The notes: generated by a model from the sequence alone, not told the origin. DNA of 64,000 nucleotides from Macrotrachela quadricornifera (GCA_022393335.1 JAJEKB010020399.1:62001-126000), one strand, 5' to 3'. Shown: positions 1 through 12,801, counted from the first letter of the stretch. Program-made: numbers and translations.

Positions 1-620
1 ATGGTAACAAATTTACGTCTTCTTGTCGTCATAATCAATGTCAATATATCAGCAAAAAAAAGGAAGGAAGAACGTGGATGAAATAATAGTTGTTTTATTT
101 TTCGAATTCTCGGTAACGAGTATGATCATATTGATCTATCAATACTATTTAAAAATTTTCAGGTGTTCATAATTGTTCATATATTGCTTGATTATTAGAC
201 CTCTTTTTTCCCAGTTTATGGAAGAAGAATGTTCAAATTTGATTAATTCAAGAAAATCAAGAATCGAAACCTAAATAATAGTATTTTAGTGCGATGCCAT
301 CTTCTAGTGAAAAAGTATTTGATAATTTATCAAAAACATTTTTCGTTTTATTCAATTCCGTGTTGAATTAGTTTTTTTTTCGATATATTTATTAAATTGA
401 TACCAGTATCATACTTAATACCCAATATAGTGATAAAGCTATGACAAATAAATTTTTAATTACTTTTCTTTGTTAATTTCTCACATGAAAGAAAAAAAAA
501 ATGAAAGAATTAGAAAGATAATATAGTTTTTTTTAATTATCCTACGTATTCATATTTCACAGGTGGTCAATAATAAATCATCTATCTATAGAAAAAAAAT
601 TTGCTACTCATTCAATCAAG
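1..620. other. AT-rich intergenic DNA
   Basis: No open frame, tRNA or repeat could be supported here. It is the upstream flank of the gene starting at 621. No clear TATA box was recognised close to that start. Confidence 0.5.
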
Positions 621-2131
621 ATGCATAGGCAGAAAAACGATATAATTCATTTAAACAAGGTATGTGATGTTTAGTATGTAGTAATAATCAATATTTTCTA
701 ATTTTCTAGCAAGAAAATCTTACATGGGTACTGAAACGACATTTCAAGACGTTGAGTCAAATAATATTAGTAGTAATGATCGTTACCAGCTGGCCATTGA
801 TTGCTGAGACTGCATCGATTGAACGTGCTACAATTCCTAATCTCGCTGACTTTCGCTTACGACCTGCTACTAATCAAGCTGAATTACTAGATCGTGTCCA
901 AAAGCTCGATACCAAATTGCCAAAGCTAGGCGTGAAAAATATTCTTGAACAGGCCAATCGTATTGGGAACCAGAGTACTACACCAGATACCTGCAATCCT
1001 GATGCTACCAACAAACGTAAGTTAACAAGTGTCAGCTATTGTTTCAACCCATCAGACAGTAGTAAAATTGGTGGTGACGTAGAATGGATGCCACAAGGTA
1101 TTACGACAGTAGCCGATGCTCGAGTAGACCAAATATGGAATACCAAACAGCCGATACTGATGAGCTGGTATGACAAAAAACCTGCAAAGATAACGAATAC
1201 AGATGCTGATAAAATAAAAGGTGCACGAATTACTTTCTTTGATCCAGACACAGCCAAGTATCAGCATGTATTGTTAGTCTATCCATTCATTAATAATCTT
1301 GGTAATGTAACTTATATGAGTCTACGTACAACGCAAAAGGAAGAATATGATTCATTACATGCTGGAGGCATTGCATGGTATGGTAATTATCTGTACGTTG
1401 CCGATACTGCACGTGGTTTTCGGGTCTTTGATTTCCGTTATATCTTCGATCTAGGAAAAGCTAACAATGGTGATACTACCGACAAAAATCTGATTGGATA
1501 CCATAATGGCAAATATTATGCACATGGTTATCGATATGTAATGCCAGAAGTAGCTGCGTGGTCCAGTGTCGTCAATAGAGATTCAACAAAAACATGTACA
1601 GCTAATGCTGGTTCACCTACATTTTCTTTTACAGGAGTTGATCGTAGTAGTGGATTGGATCATCTAACCACAGGTGAATTCTGCGCTGATAAAACGGCTG
1701 CAGGTGATATTAATAAATCGGGACGTGTGGCCCGCTGGCCTATAGATGGTAATACTGGTCAACCAAAACTCACGGATGGTCTCTGGAAAGCTGATGCAGT
1801 CTATCGACTACCAATATCCAATATTCAAGGTGCCGTATCTTACAACAACACGTGGTACTTGAGTCGTAGCCAAGGTTCATCGAACGGTTTCTTGTATGTA
1901 ACAAAACCTATCACTTCCACTACTGGTGTATTAGAAATTGCCACAGCACACTATTCTGCAGTTGGCCCAGAGGATCTTTCACACTGGTCCAAACCAGATG
2001 GGAGTCCAGGCGGTCTATGGACTGTAACTGAGCATGCTGGCAAGCGGTTGCTGTACGTTTGCGATATTGATAAGCTTAATAGTCGTGATGAACTCAATCG
2101 AATTTGCGGATCTAGATCTACTTTTCTATAA
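621..2131 (+). CDS. secreted or membrane-anchored protein resembling bacterial secreted proteins
   Basis: Two exons: 621-659 and 710-2131, joined across a 50-nt intron with a GTATGT donor and a TTTCTAG acceptor, phase 0. The ATG at 621 was chosen because the long frame has no usable ATG near its own start, and this exon joins in frame. The product is 486 aa. Residues 1-28 are polar and basic, followed by a hydrophobic stretch (about 29-47, ending near AETA), so it is a signal peptide or signal anchor. The body holds motifs such as VEWMPQGIT, HAGGIAWYGNYLYVADT, RGFRVFDFRYIFDL and GPEDLSHW, with Cys residues scattered through it. From memory this pattern resembles secreted proteins of unknown function from actinobacteria and some fungi, which would suggest horizontal transfer followed by intron gain at the 5' end. 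The layout may be propeller-like, but no catalytic residues were recognised. The coding call is strong; function is unknown. Confidence 0.85.
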
Positions 2132-2370
2132 TGCTTTATTTATAAAATTTCTAAAACAAATCAGCAATCAATGGGAAATAAAAAAATATATTTATTCGCT
2201 TTCTCGTAGAGAAGAGTCTTGCAAACATAAATTGTCTGCTTGCTTGATTGATTGATTGCTTGTATGTCCGCAGGGTCAAAAAAACATCGAAAATCGATTT
2301 TTCGAAAAAGACATTTCTAGAGGTAATTCGATGCGGGGACTTCGAATCTGAAGTCTGATCGGTAATCATG

Positions 2371-2623
2371 TGGTATCAGCTTTGATCAATTGATGTTAGG
2401 AATTGGTGAGGTTTGGTACTTTTCACCGAAAATAGGTGTTTTTTCACGAAATGATGATTTCATCATGGTGTGTGATGAACACCATTGCTGATTGTTATGG
2501 TATCAGTATTGATCAATTGATGTTAGGAATTGGTGAGGTTTGGTATTTTTCACCGAAAACAGGTGTTTTTTCACGAAATGATGGTTTCATCGTGGTGGGT
2601 GATGAACACCATTGCTGATTATT
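2371..2623. repeat. two-copy tandem duplication, period 127 bp
   Basis: The segment containing GATCAATTGATGTTAGGAAT occurs at 2384 and again at 2511, and the similarity runs through the whole 127-bp unit with few mismatches. The duplication is recent compared with the surrounding repeats. It sits between two partial copies of the dispersed repeat described at 2625-3115; the first partial copy spans about 2197-2370. Confidence 0.8.
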
Positions 2624-2624
2624 A

Positions 2625-3115
2625 TTCTCTTTCTCGTAGAGAAGAGTCTTAGAAACATAAATTGTCTGATTGCTTGTATGTCCGCAGGGTCAAAAAAACA
2701 TTTTATTAACATTTTCTATAAAACTTAACGAAATGGTAATCAGGGTCGAGGAACTCGAATCGGATGTTAGTTTTTTGAAACTTTTTTAAAGATCAATTTT
2801 TTTAGACAAAGAACCACTTTTTTTACAAAAAGAAATTTTTTTATAAGGGTTGACCGAAGGGTAATCGAGGACGAGAAATTCAAATCTGAAATCAGTTGTA
2901 TTGAAATTTTTTGAACCTTAATTTTTTGAAAGAAATGACAAATTTCAAACAGAAAGCATTTGCTTTTATGAAGTTTGGTGAAAAGCAGTTGCGATCGAGG
3001 AACTTGAATCTGACTTCGGTTTTTTTAATTTTATAAATGAATAGCATGACGGTAGTTTAAAAATATGATTTCTACGAGAAAGAGCAGAGCGAGTCTTCGG
3101 ACGAGCGTTACTTGT
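2625..3115 (+). repeat. dispersed repeat, copy 1 (second copy inverted at 53404-53890)
   Basis: This roughly 490-bp unit matches the reverse complement of 53404-53890 over its full length. It begins with CTCTTTCTCGTAGAGAAGAG and ends near TCTACGAGAAAGAG, giving short inverted ends. Inside are three diverged tandem subunits of about 126 bp, each marked by a GGTAATCnnGGnCGAGnAA-like core (near 2731, 2858 and 2983). Related fragments lie near 2316, 14555, 14806 and 56660. No coding potential was seen. It is probably a non-autonomous DNA transposon or Helentron-like element; the class is not settled. Confidence 0.65.
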
Positions 3116-3358
3116 TTTATTTAATGAGAATATATCGATAATAATATTAATTCTATTCATATTAGAAAAGATTTTCAATAGAATGCAATTTGGGTGTTCT
3201 ACTTTATTGACAAAATTAAATTTCAAAAATTCAATAAAACAGATTTAGGGATTAAAGATATGACAGCTTGAAATAAAAATTAAACAAGAAAAATTGAAAG
3301 AATAGTTCTCAAGTCAATTTTTCCATTAGAATTCAAGCTGCTTGTTTATCATACATGG

Positions 3359-6300
3359 TTATGGTGCAACACCTCCAAAACTGTCGATATAGACATAACC
3401 TTTATGACCAGTTGGTCGACAGTCTGCTGCAAGAACATTTAACGTGAAGTCGTGACCTGTACGAGTGTTATCGATGGTCAAATGTTCAATTTGCCAAGAT
3501 GGTGTATAAAAGAACTTGTCATGTTTCTTAAAACGTAAATCAACACCATCTGAACCTGCTCCAGCATCATAACGACGTGTGAGTAATGTATCACCCGTGG
3601 TTGTATCTTTCAATTCGATAACCATAACACTAGAATCACTTGCATTATGACCACCATTTTCCAAAACCGCTAACCATGCAAAATAGATATTTAAACAATG
3701 ATAATTGGTTATTTGCTGGCTTAATACTGACACAAAACCTCCTTTGCTTGAATCTTCTACACGCCATGCATATTGACCTCTGTGAACAATTTTTGGCATT
3801 AAATTTTTAACGGATGGATCGATACTACTAGTAACTAGACTTGAATGTGCTTTTGCAATGGTAGAATTATAAAGTGAACCACCTGGTAGATAATCATCTG
3901 GATGAATTTCAGATGATAAAATTGAACGTCGCATACCACCACCAACAATCCATCCATTTGAATTACCAGATTCAAAGTCACCATTCTTGAAACTGGTCAA
4001 AGTACACACTAGAAAACAAACATAATTCGAGAATCTCTCTGCGTATCTAACAATAGTGAGTCAAATCTTTTTTGTTCATAAATAGAAGACTTTATCCGTA
4101 CTCATACTAAATTTTAAGAAACAGTAGCATAATATTAATAATTTACTTACTTTGACAAAAATTTGATGTACATTCTCCACTAATACATTCTCTAGCTAAA
4201 TTACAAACTTTTCCATTTGCACATTTAGGACATGTTTCACCACCACAATCCTCATCAGTTTCATCTTGATTCTTTACTCCATCATTACAAGTGGGTACTA
4301 AAAACAGAAACATTGAACTCTTTCATATTTTATACAATAACAAAATATACCTTGACAGATATTAGATTTGCAAACACCACTAGCACAATCGGATCCAATA
4401 TTACAAACTCTTGTGTCTGCACATTTAGGACAAGTTGCACCACCACAATCTTCATCACTTTCATCTTGATTCTTTACACCATCATTACATGTAGGTGCTA
4501 GAAGAAGAACAATGAATTATTTCAGATTTCATACAATGATAACTATACCTTGACAGATGTTAGACTTGCAAATACCACTAACACAATCCGAATCAATATT
4601 ACAAACTCTTGTATCAGCACATTTTGGACATGTTTCACTACCACAATCTTCATCAGTTTCATCTTGATTCTTCACACCATCATAACAAGTGGGTGCTAAA
4701 ATACAGATTAATAAACTTTTTCATATTTCATAGAATAAAAAATTTACCTTGACAGATATTAGAATTGCAGACACCACTAATACAATCCAATGAAATATTG
4801 CAAGCTCTTGTATGAGCACATTTAGGACATGTTTCACCACCGCAACCTTCATCAGTTTCATCTTGATTTTTGACACCATCGTTACAAGTGGGTACTAAAA
4901 TACAGATTAATAAACTTTTTCACATTTCATAGAATGATAAACATACCTTGGCAGATATTAGATCCGCACACACCACTAGCACAATCGAATCCAATTTTGC
5001 AAACTCTTGTATCAATACATTTCTGACATGTTTCACCACCACAATCTTCGTCAGTTTCATCTTGATTTTTCACACCATCATTACATGTAGGTGCTAAAAT
5101 ACAAATAATAAATTCTTTCACATTTTCTATAACGACAAGCGTACCTTGACAGATGTTAGATTTGCAAACACCACTAATACAATCCGAATTAGTATTACAA
5201 ACTTTTGTATCAGCACATTTTGGACATGCTTCACCACCACAATCCTCATCAGTTTCAACTTGATTCTTTACACCATCGTTGCATGTAGGTGCTAAAACAT
5301 AGATGCTGAATTCTTATGCATTTCATATGACAATAAATGTACCTTGACAGATATTAGATTCGCACACAGCACTAACACAATCCGATGGAATATTACAAAC
5401 TCTTGTATCAACACATTTGGAACATGTTTCACCACCACAGTCTGCGTCGGTTTCATCTTGATTTTTGACACCGTCATCACAAGTTGGTGCTAAAATACAG
5501 ATAATGAATTCTTTCAAATTGCATATAATGACAAATGTACCTTGACAGATATTAAATTTGCAGACACCACTAGCACAATCCGAGGCAACATTGCAAGTTT
5601 TTCCGTCAGCACATTTAGGACATGTTCTACCACCACAACCTTCGTCCGTTTCATCTTGATTTCTGACACCATCGTTACAAGTGGGTGCTAAAATTTAGAT
5701 AATAGATTCTTTCATATTTTATACGATGACAATCGTACCTTGACAAATGTTGGACATACATATGTCACTAATACAATCCGAGGCAACATTGCAAGTTTTT
5801 TCATTGGCACATTTAGGACATGAATTACCTCCGCAATCCTTGTCACCTTCATTTTGATTTTTGACTCCATCAGTACAAGTGGGAACTTAAAAAGAAGATA
5901 GAAATTATTCCATATATCGTAAAAGCAAATATATACTTCGACAGATATTCGACGTGCAAGTTTCACTCATACAATCCGATGCAACTTTACAAGCTTTTCC
6001 AGTGGCACATTTTGGACATGAGCTACCACCGCAATCTATGTCAGTTTCATTACTATTTCTGAGATCATCGCTACAGGTAGCAGCTAAAAAAGAGAAAGTT
6101 ACGAAATGTCTTCATTTACAGTTAAATCAAAATTTTCGTTTTCCCATATTTTAATACATGTTTGGGTCGAAAAGCTTTGGTAAAAGGCAACTCTTTTAGA
6201 GGGATAACAAACATCAGTAGGTTATGTTACTGATACAGTCTATGTAATAAATTTGTGACAAAATCTGATTTGTATCGACTGTTTTGGTAAAACTACAAAA

Positions 6301-7245
6301 CATTTAGTTCAAAGGAACAAAATGTGAAATAATTACGACAAAGTCGCAATTTGATTCCTTTTCATTCAAAAACACACTAAGATAGTTTTTAGTCAAGTTA
6401 TTTAATATGATAGCTGCTGCTCGAGCACTATATTATTAAATCATTTACTATCTGCAATTTGCTTCGATCACTTTAAGTGAACAACAAATTAAAAAAGACA
6501 CTTGACGAAAGTATTCACCATACCTTTACATTTCTTCAGGTGGCAAATGCCGCTCATACATTCATCGTTCTTTTTGCACTCATATCCATCAATACAGTTT
6601 TTTTTCTTCTTGTCGCATGGTCTGGTTACTTCATCATCACCATCTTCATGTGAGTGCTTTTCTTTTGAACCATGTTCATGTGAGTCATGCTCATGTGAGT
6701 GTTTTTCTTTTGAACCATGTTCGTGGGAGTGCTTTTCCTTTGAACCGTGTTCCTGTGATTCATGTTCGTGGGAGTGCTTTTCCTTTGATCCGTGTTCATG
6801 CGACTCATGTTCATGTGAATGTTTTTCCTTTGATTCGTGTTTATGTGAGTCGTCCTTATTTGGTTTCTTTTTTTCTTTTGAGTCGTCTTTATTTGGTTTC
6901 TTTTTTTCTTTTGAGTCGTCCTTACTTGGTTTCTTCTTTTCTTTTGACTCTGATTCATCTTCGTCTGATGGTTTCGGCTGTCTATAAATGAGATTTGAAA
7001 AAGAAAAGATAGACATTGATAAAACGATATATGTATTTACTTTTTCGAGCGATGAATCATAGAAAATCTGCTTAGCTGATAATCATCGTCGAGCTAGAAG
7101 AAAGTCAGAGAAGTTACATAGAATGTATATATAGAAGAAGGACAAAGATACATACCATTTGACCCATATCATTATTGTCAACATCAGCTTGCGATGCAAG
7201 AGCCATACTCAAACAGAAGACAAAAATACCACCGATGAGCCACAT
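3359..7245 (-). CDS. secreted mosaic protein: His/Lys-rich region, ten ETDxDCGG Cys modules, C-terminal beta-sandwich-like domain
   Basis: Fourteen exons join without frame conflict into 906 aa: 7156-7245, 7041-7093, 6524-6981, 5937-6083, 5739-5885, 5541-5687, 5343-5489, 5145-5291, 4947-5093, 4748-4894, 4549-4695, 4351-4497, 4151-4297 and 3359-4008. Exon 1 encodes a clear signal peptide (MWLIGGIFVFCLSMALASQA). Exon 3 holds SKEKKKPNKDD repeats, then His/Glu-rich HSHEHESHEHGSKEK repeats (possibly metal-binding), then a partial Cys module. Exons 4-13 are each exactly 147 nt, bounded by phase-1 introns, and each encodes one 49-residue module with eight cysteines (pattern CNDGVKNQDETDEDCGG, then CxKC, C, DCxSGxC, IC). 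The last exon encodes NGDFESGNSNGW through YIDSFGGVAP, like bacterial and rotifer galactose-binding-like domains. It is likely an extracellular adhesion or matrix protein. The ETDxDCGG module is common in microbial extracellular proteins; the exact function is unknown. Confidence 0.88.
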
Positions 7246-10035
7246 CTGCCTGTCAATAGAGATTCTATTGTAAAATCTATTTCATACTACTGATTAAATT
7301 CAGTGATTCGAGGTCGCATACAAAAAAAAATATAATATTGTGCAACAGGGTTTGAAAAACAAACAATGATTTATGATTATTTTAATTCTTCATTGTCTTA
7401 GTTTTCACATAACATACGTGCTTCTGCGATGGATTTCAGCTTCCAAAGGCTATTGCAAAATTGAATTTTTTCTGTATTATATGGTACCATAAATCCTTAG
7501 ATGCAGATCCGCATAATCTGTCACACTTCAGCATATTTATATACCAAAGCTATGTATCCATAGACGATCAGAATATAACCATATTATGCGTCTTTCTATA
7601 TCCTCTGCGATGAGGCTGTGTCCTCGAAAACAAAATATGAAAAGAGAATCGGAAAACCTATTTTTTTCTTCCAAAAGATCTTAATGTATGAGATGATTAT
7701 ATGATATCATTGTTAGTTGCCCCTGTTTAATCAATAAAACTTTACTTATTTCTCTTACGTAAAATATGTAGTCCTGAAAACATTGCCAAATTATATTTGC
7801 TTATTCATCATTATCCATTAATCAAGAGCAAAATGTCTCTATTTCTTCCCGTGTCTCATTTGAAGACGATCAGTGTGAAACTCCAGGGCTATTTCAAAAG
7901 ATTGTAATCCTTAACTTAACTCGATTTGTGGAACGCAAAGAAAAATTATGTTTTTACACAAAACATAATAAAGATAATAGACTTACCCCGTTATGCTTCC
8001 ACGACGTTTTAGGTGTATTTGCATTGTAATGCCCACGAGTCCCAAATAAACCGAGAGAAAACAGTGAATATTATCTGAAAAGATATAAATATATATATAT
8101 ATGTAACATCTAATCAAAAAGAATAACCATTGAATTAGATCCAACATAAAATAAATACGAAATTAGATGTCACTTTTATAAAAAAAAAGCACAAGACCTA
8201 TTTATTCAATTGTTTTTGCTACATTCTTCCAGTACTCAGCAAATTGCACACGAGGGTACAGATGATACTAGTAGTAGGGTGTTATTAAAAAGATCTAATG
8301 ATAGAAACATGTAAAAGTAATTCAAACTTTTAAAATATTAGTAACTTTTTTTCAAGTGGATGAAGGAGATACAATTTTCAGAAAAAAATTCTTACCATGA
8401 TTTGACAATTGCGGTACAATGAAGAGATATTTCGCCAATTTAGTAGTACTAGATATTCTTATTGACAATAAATGTGGATTATTAAAAAATCAGTTCTACA
8501 ATTTGGATCTCAAGTTGTGACTTTAGCTCAGGGTATCCATACCCTATAATTTGATTCGGAAAATTTTTCTTTTTTGAGTTTTCTATATGATGGTTTCCTA
8601 ATTTCCTTACTTAACCTAATGTTACAAAATTTTTCTTAGTTGTTAAATTACCTAAAAATTCATCTATTGTATGTCAAAAACAAGCACAAACTAAAACTTA
8701 AGATAATATCTATTAAGCTATGACATGAATATATTGTCCACTTTTCGTCATCATATAGAAGTTTAACTTCTAGTAAATACTTTTACAATTATCATGCATT
8801 CTTAAATGTATAGATTTTTACTCTCCTATTCGACCAAGTACTATTCAAATCGCTTGTCTTATTCTACACGATTCGAGCTAATAGAACAGACAGCTACCAA
8901 ATAATAGTTTAACTTAAGTATAAATAACTACAGCTATTAATACTTTACCCAAAACATATAGTGTGACTCGAGCCATCATTGTTTCTAACTGAAACCTTAT
9001 GCTCGGGCGATACACTTTGAGCTTTTAACAAAATATTCATGCGTTGATGTCGAATATGAAATATATAAACCAAATAAATTAAACTAACATGCGCAATAAT
9101 TGACTACTTGCAGATGATCCTCAGAATATATGTATATATTCTTTAGAGAAGGAGAGAAAAACTAAAACAGTAAAGAATAGCGTTGACTATACATACCGTT
9201 GTAATACAATGAAAAACGTATCGCGCGCTTTGGTTTTTATTCACTAAACACAGGTGCTACATTAAATCATACTATCTCAAAGGTATCAAAACAAAAATCG
9301 ACTGTAATCTGTAATTGAAATCTGAAACTACTTCTAATGTGTGAAGAACGTTTGGATTAGTTCGAAAACAAAAATCAATTTTCAACAACATAAAATCCTT
9401 TTCAAACAACGTCCATCACAGATGGAAAGATGAAATATGATAGAACTGTTCGATTTTACATATATTTTGCAGAAATAGAAAATAGATAAAGCTTTTCAAG
9501 GACTATCAATATAGCTACTTCATTTCGTCGATGATTTCAAAACGACAATGAATAAAACCAATAACACTGGTATGCATGTTAGAAAATTGGATGTGTCAGA
9601 GCCTTATTCGTCTCCTGTTTTTTGCTTTAAGTTTTTAAAACAAAGCTTATTGTATATATCTGTCCGAGTTGCTAACAGTCTTCTTTTTTTTCTGTCTGGC
9701 CTACAGAGCAAACAAGATGTTCAAAAATTGCAACTTAAAACAATTAGATAATACATTATTGAGAAAAATCTAATTATGGTAGAAAAACAACGTATGATAA
9801 GTAGAGGTTTCAGCCGAGCGGATAAGCCACCCTTATGGATGGATCAAAATAACTCTTAATTTTTGAATCGATGCCGATCGAAGCATCAGCCGATACTTCT
9901 AATAACAAGCCAAAGCAAAGAGATAAAAGGAAATATACAAAAGAAAAGATAAATCGCCTCTAATAGAAGCATCTCCCATATTAGAAGTTCTCGCTGAAAG
10001 TGTTAATGGCAAGATGTCTCAGAAGCACCCTCATT
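7246..10035. other. intergenic, no supported gene
   Basis: This is AT-rich DNA upstream of the minus-strand mosaic gene. A GTAAGT donor-like site on the minus strand near 7980-7986 could belong to a 5' untranslated exon of that gene, but this cannot be shown. A tRNA-like stretch near 9810-9890 was considered and rejected. Confidence 0.4.
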
Positions 10036-10302
10036 TTAACCCGTTCAGGACGGGATTATTTGTAAAAAAAACAGACAAAATAAGTTTTTATGAATAAATT
10101 GATTGTATCTTTTATTTATGCTTATTAAACAATTCGCGACGATATGAATATTGCTTTTTCAAAATTTGTAAAAGAATGAGCATTCCTTTATTAGCGGTAA
10201 AACATCAGTCTCTTTAGTTGAAGTATGACAGAGATGTTTAACTTTTTCTATGATGAATGAGCTTTTCGAGCCACACTATAGTGGAGCGCTCGAAAGGGTT
10301 AA
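10036..10302. mobile_element. piggyBac-type MITE
   Basis: The 267-bp unit is flanked on both sides by TTAA (10036-10039 and 10299-10302), the piggyBac target. The ends start CCCGTTCAGGACGGG on the left and CCCTTTCGAGCGCT on the right (reverse complement). A palindrome sits just inside the right end (around 10270-10296). It has the same design as the better preserved copy at 27514-27766. There is no coding capacity. Confidence 0.7.
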
Positions 10303-10994
10303 ACAACACTATGATAACGCTTAGTCATGTATACGATTAGAAGTGAAATTTCAGATATTTTTTGTCTCATTGATCGCTATATTTTTTAATTTATTTCTGG
10401 TCACTCTCCATTATTTCCATAGTGGTGGATCATGGTTTTATCATTTAGATTCAAAAAATAAAGAAGTAGTCGAAAGCTTAAGTATCAAAAATTGATTCGC
10501 ATTCAAACAAGTTTCATTAAAATAAAAGCGCTGGAAAAACAATCAAATGGTAAGATATATACTTCGCAAAATCTAGTTTAATTAGATCAATACAAGTTCG
10601 TATGTCAATAATACCTATCATAAATCTGTAAAACTGTCATCCAATAGACGATAGAAGATTAAAGATTAATTTCCATGATCTGATTCTTCATGATGGTATA
10701 GTATGAAATAAGATCAGACTTGGTTTACCAGCGAATTTTTGCTCGAAAACTGAAAAATTAACTACGTAAAATTCTGTTTAGCAGTAACAACGCAATAAAG
10801 GTATTTTTTATAAAATGTACTAAAACCAGGCGTTAAATATTTGTCTGAAAGATGAATGAAAAACTGTTATTAACTTGTACTTTGAAGTCTTTCTGAAGAA
10901 ATGAAGTCATCACACCGCTATCTCTTTCTATTATTGTTTATAGTTGTTACAAGCAGGAAAATTTTTGAAGCAGTATGTTTTATAGGTTATATCT
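10303..10994. other. intergenic 3' flank
   Basis: AT-rich, with no gene or repeat that I can support. It lies downstream of the minus-strand NHL gene. Confidence 0.4.
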
Positions 10995-12801
10995 TTAGTA
11001 TCGTAAGAACTTTTGTATACGCTGATTCAATGAGTCCGCAACATATAGATTGAATTGACCATCGAGTGCTACGGAATATGGATAATAAAGTAAGTTAGAG
11101 AGGCTACCAGCTGTTGAAGTAACACCAGCAATAGTTGTTCCATTTAATTGGCCAGCCATGAACATTTGTATGCGACAGCTGACATACTCGGCCACATACA
11201 CATTACCCATGGAATCGAGTGTCAGACCTGTGGGGTTGTAGAGAAGTGTTGACGTGTAACCAGCTGTTCCACTTGCACTTCCAGCGACAAGCGTCCAAGT
11301 ACTTGCACCCAATACCCAACGAACGATATTATGGGCACCATAATTAGTAATAAATAGACTGTTCGATGGTGAATCATAATAGAGTCCAAAAGGAGAGCTC
11401 AATTGTGTGTTGAGTGTTCCTGGTCCATTTCCACCGGCCACCACAGTGGTGGCATTCGATAAATAGCTCAAGATACGATGATTACCGAAGTCTGCTATAT
11501 AAAGTGTGCCCGAGTTTGAATTACGTGCAAGTCCACGAGGGCTGCTTAATTCATTGATGGAAGAACCATTGGAACCTAAGAATACACTTACAATTTTAGT
11601 GCTGTTCTATGTCACTTTCTTATTTTTAGATTGACATCCAATGATTTTACTTCCAGAATGAGCAAATCTTTCGTTCAAGAGATAGAAGAAAATGTTCTCT
11701 TTCTGATATTATTGGCTATTGTAGAATAAAAGGCATCTTTCAATACTGTCCACATACAGACAAATAATCACTGTTCCTACCTGTGCCTATAAGAGTTGTT
11801 CCCGGGAGTGTACCATTAGGAAAATATTGAACTCGATGATTCAACGAATCAGACACAAAGAGATTACCGTTTAAATCAACAAGAACACATGTAGGATAAT
11901 GTAAGTCATTCGCAGTTGAACCAAATGCTCCACTTGACTGACCAGCTACAGTCGTAGCGATTGAATTGCCTGTCAAAAACTTTTGAATTCTATTGTTATA
12001 ATAATCGGCAACATAAAGTGTATTGGAAGAATCTAATGTTATATGGTACGGAGTAGAGAATCGATCAGATGCTGGACCTCCTGGACCTCCAAGGCCAGCC
12101 ACTGTCGTACCTGTTGATTGCCAGCGCAGTGTAAATGTAGTTGCTAGAAAAAAGAAACAAATTAACGGAATTGTTCGATCATAAAGGCAAGTACTATAAA
12201 CTATTTTTAGAGAACTATGTCAAAGAATACATATATTTGCTATCAATACAGACTTGTCATAGTGCTAGTTGTTGTTAGCGTTGTTTCCGTACTACGAATG
12301 AGGTAGTAAATACCAATTCCCAATGCTGCTAAGGCGGATAAACCAATGATAATGCCAAGAGCAATAAGTAATAGCTTTGACCATTTGGTTTTATTATTGT
12401 TTGAATTGATTTTCGGATCTCTAAAACAAAACATAGTCCATTCATAGACTTTGATGCTTGAACTCACTTGGAAGATTCCTTTGGTAGTTGTTTGACACGA
12501 TCAGAAGTTAATAAAGAAACAGAAGAATGTCGTCTTTGATAGTTTTTACCATTTAATGTCATTTTAGTTTTTGCCGATGAAGATTGAAGACCAAGAGATT
12601 GGGTCGACGTCGTCCATGCTGCCGGTGTTAGTGGTAATTGATTGTTTATATTTTCTTCTTTATCATAAGCTGGTTTTACCTAAGAGAGAAGACAATAGTG
12701 ACTTAGAGTGATTTTTTTTATTAATGAATTTTTACTGTCTCTATGGTTACTTTAGTAGGTCGTGGTACCATAGCCAAATGAGCAGAACGATACCTATCCA
12801 T
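10995..12801 (-). CDS. type II membrane protein with extracellular NHL-repeat propeller
   Basis: Five exons in a fully consistent phase chain give 462 aa: 12736-12801, 12468-12679, 12254-12420, 11781-12143 and 10995-11575. The introns are 56, 47, 110 and 205 nt. The ATG at 12801 opens a polar cytoplasmic tail of about 100 residues rich in Ser, Thr and Lys, followed by a transmembrane helix (LLLIALGIIIGLSALAALGI) near residue 110-135, so the C-terminal part should be extracellular. A Thr-rich stalk leads to NHL blades: repeated (Y)PxxxxLDxxGNLYVADxxNxRIQ, for example SNTLYVADYYNNRIQKF and FNLYVADSLNQRIQKF, alternating with TTVAGxxG links. NHL propellers bind proteins, RNA or glycans; the ligand is unknown. 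The intron 3 donor (GTCTGT at 12253) is weak, so that junction is the least certain. Confidence 0.85.

Noticed and set aside
6502..6991. Plus-strand frames of 124-161 codons opposite the His-rich exon
   Set aside because: They are antisense shadows of the low-complexity repeats in the minus-strand exon, which has signal peptide and splice-site support.
9805..9895. tRNA-Leu/Ser-like stretch (CAGCCGAGCGGATAAGCC, later TTTGAATCGATGCC)
   Set aside because: A-box-like and B-box-like words exist, but acceptor, anticodon and T stems do not form with normal lengths.
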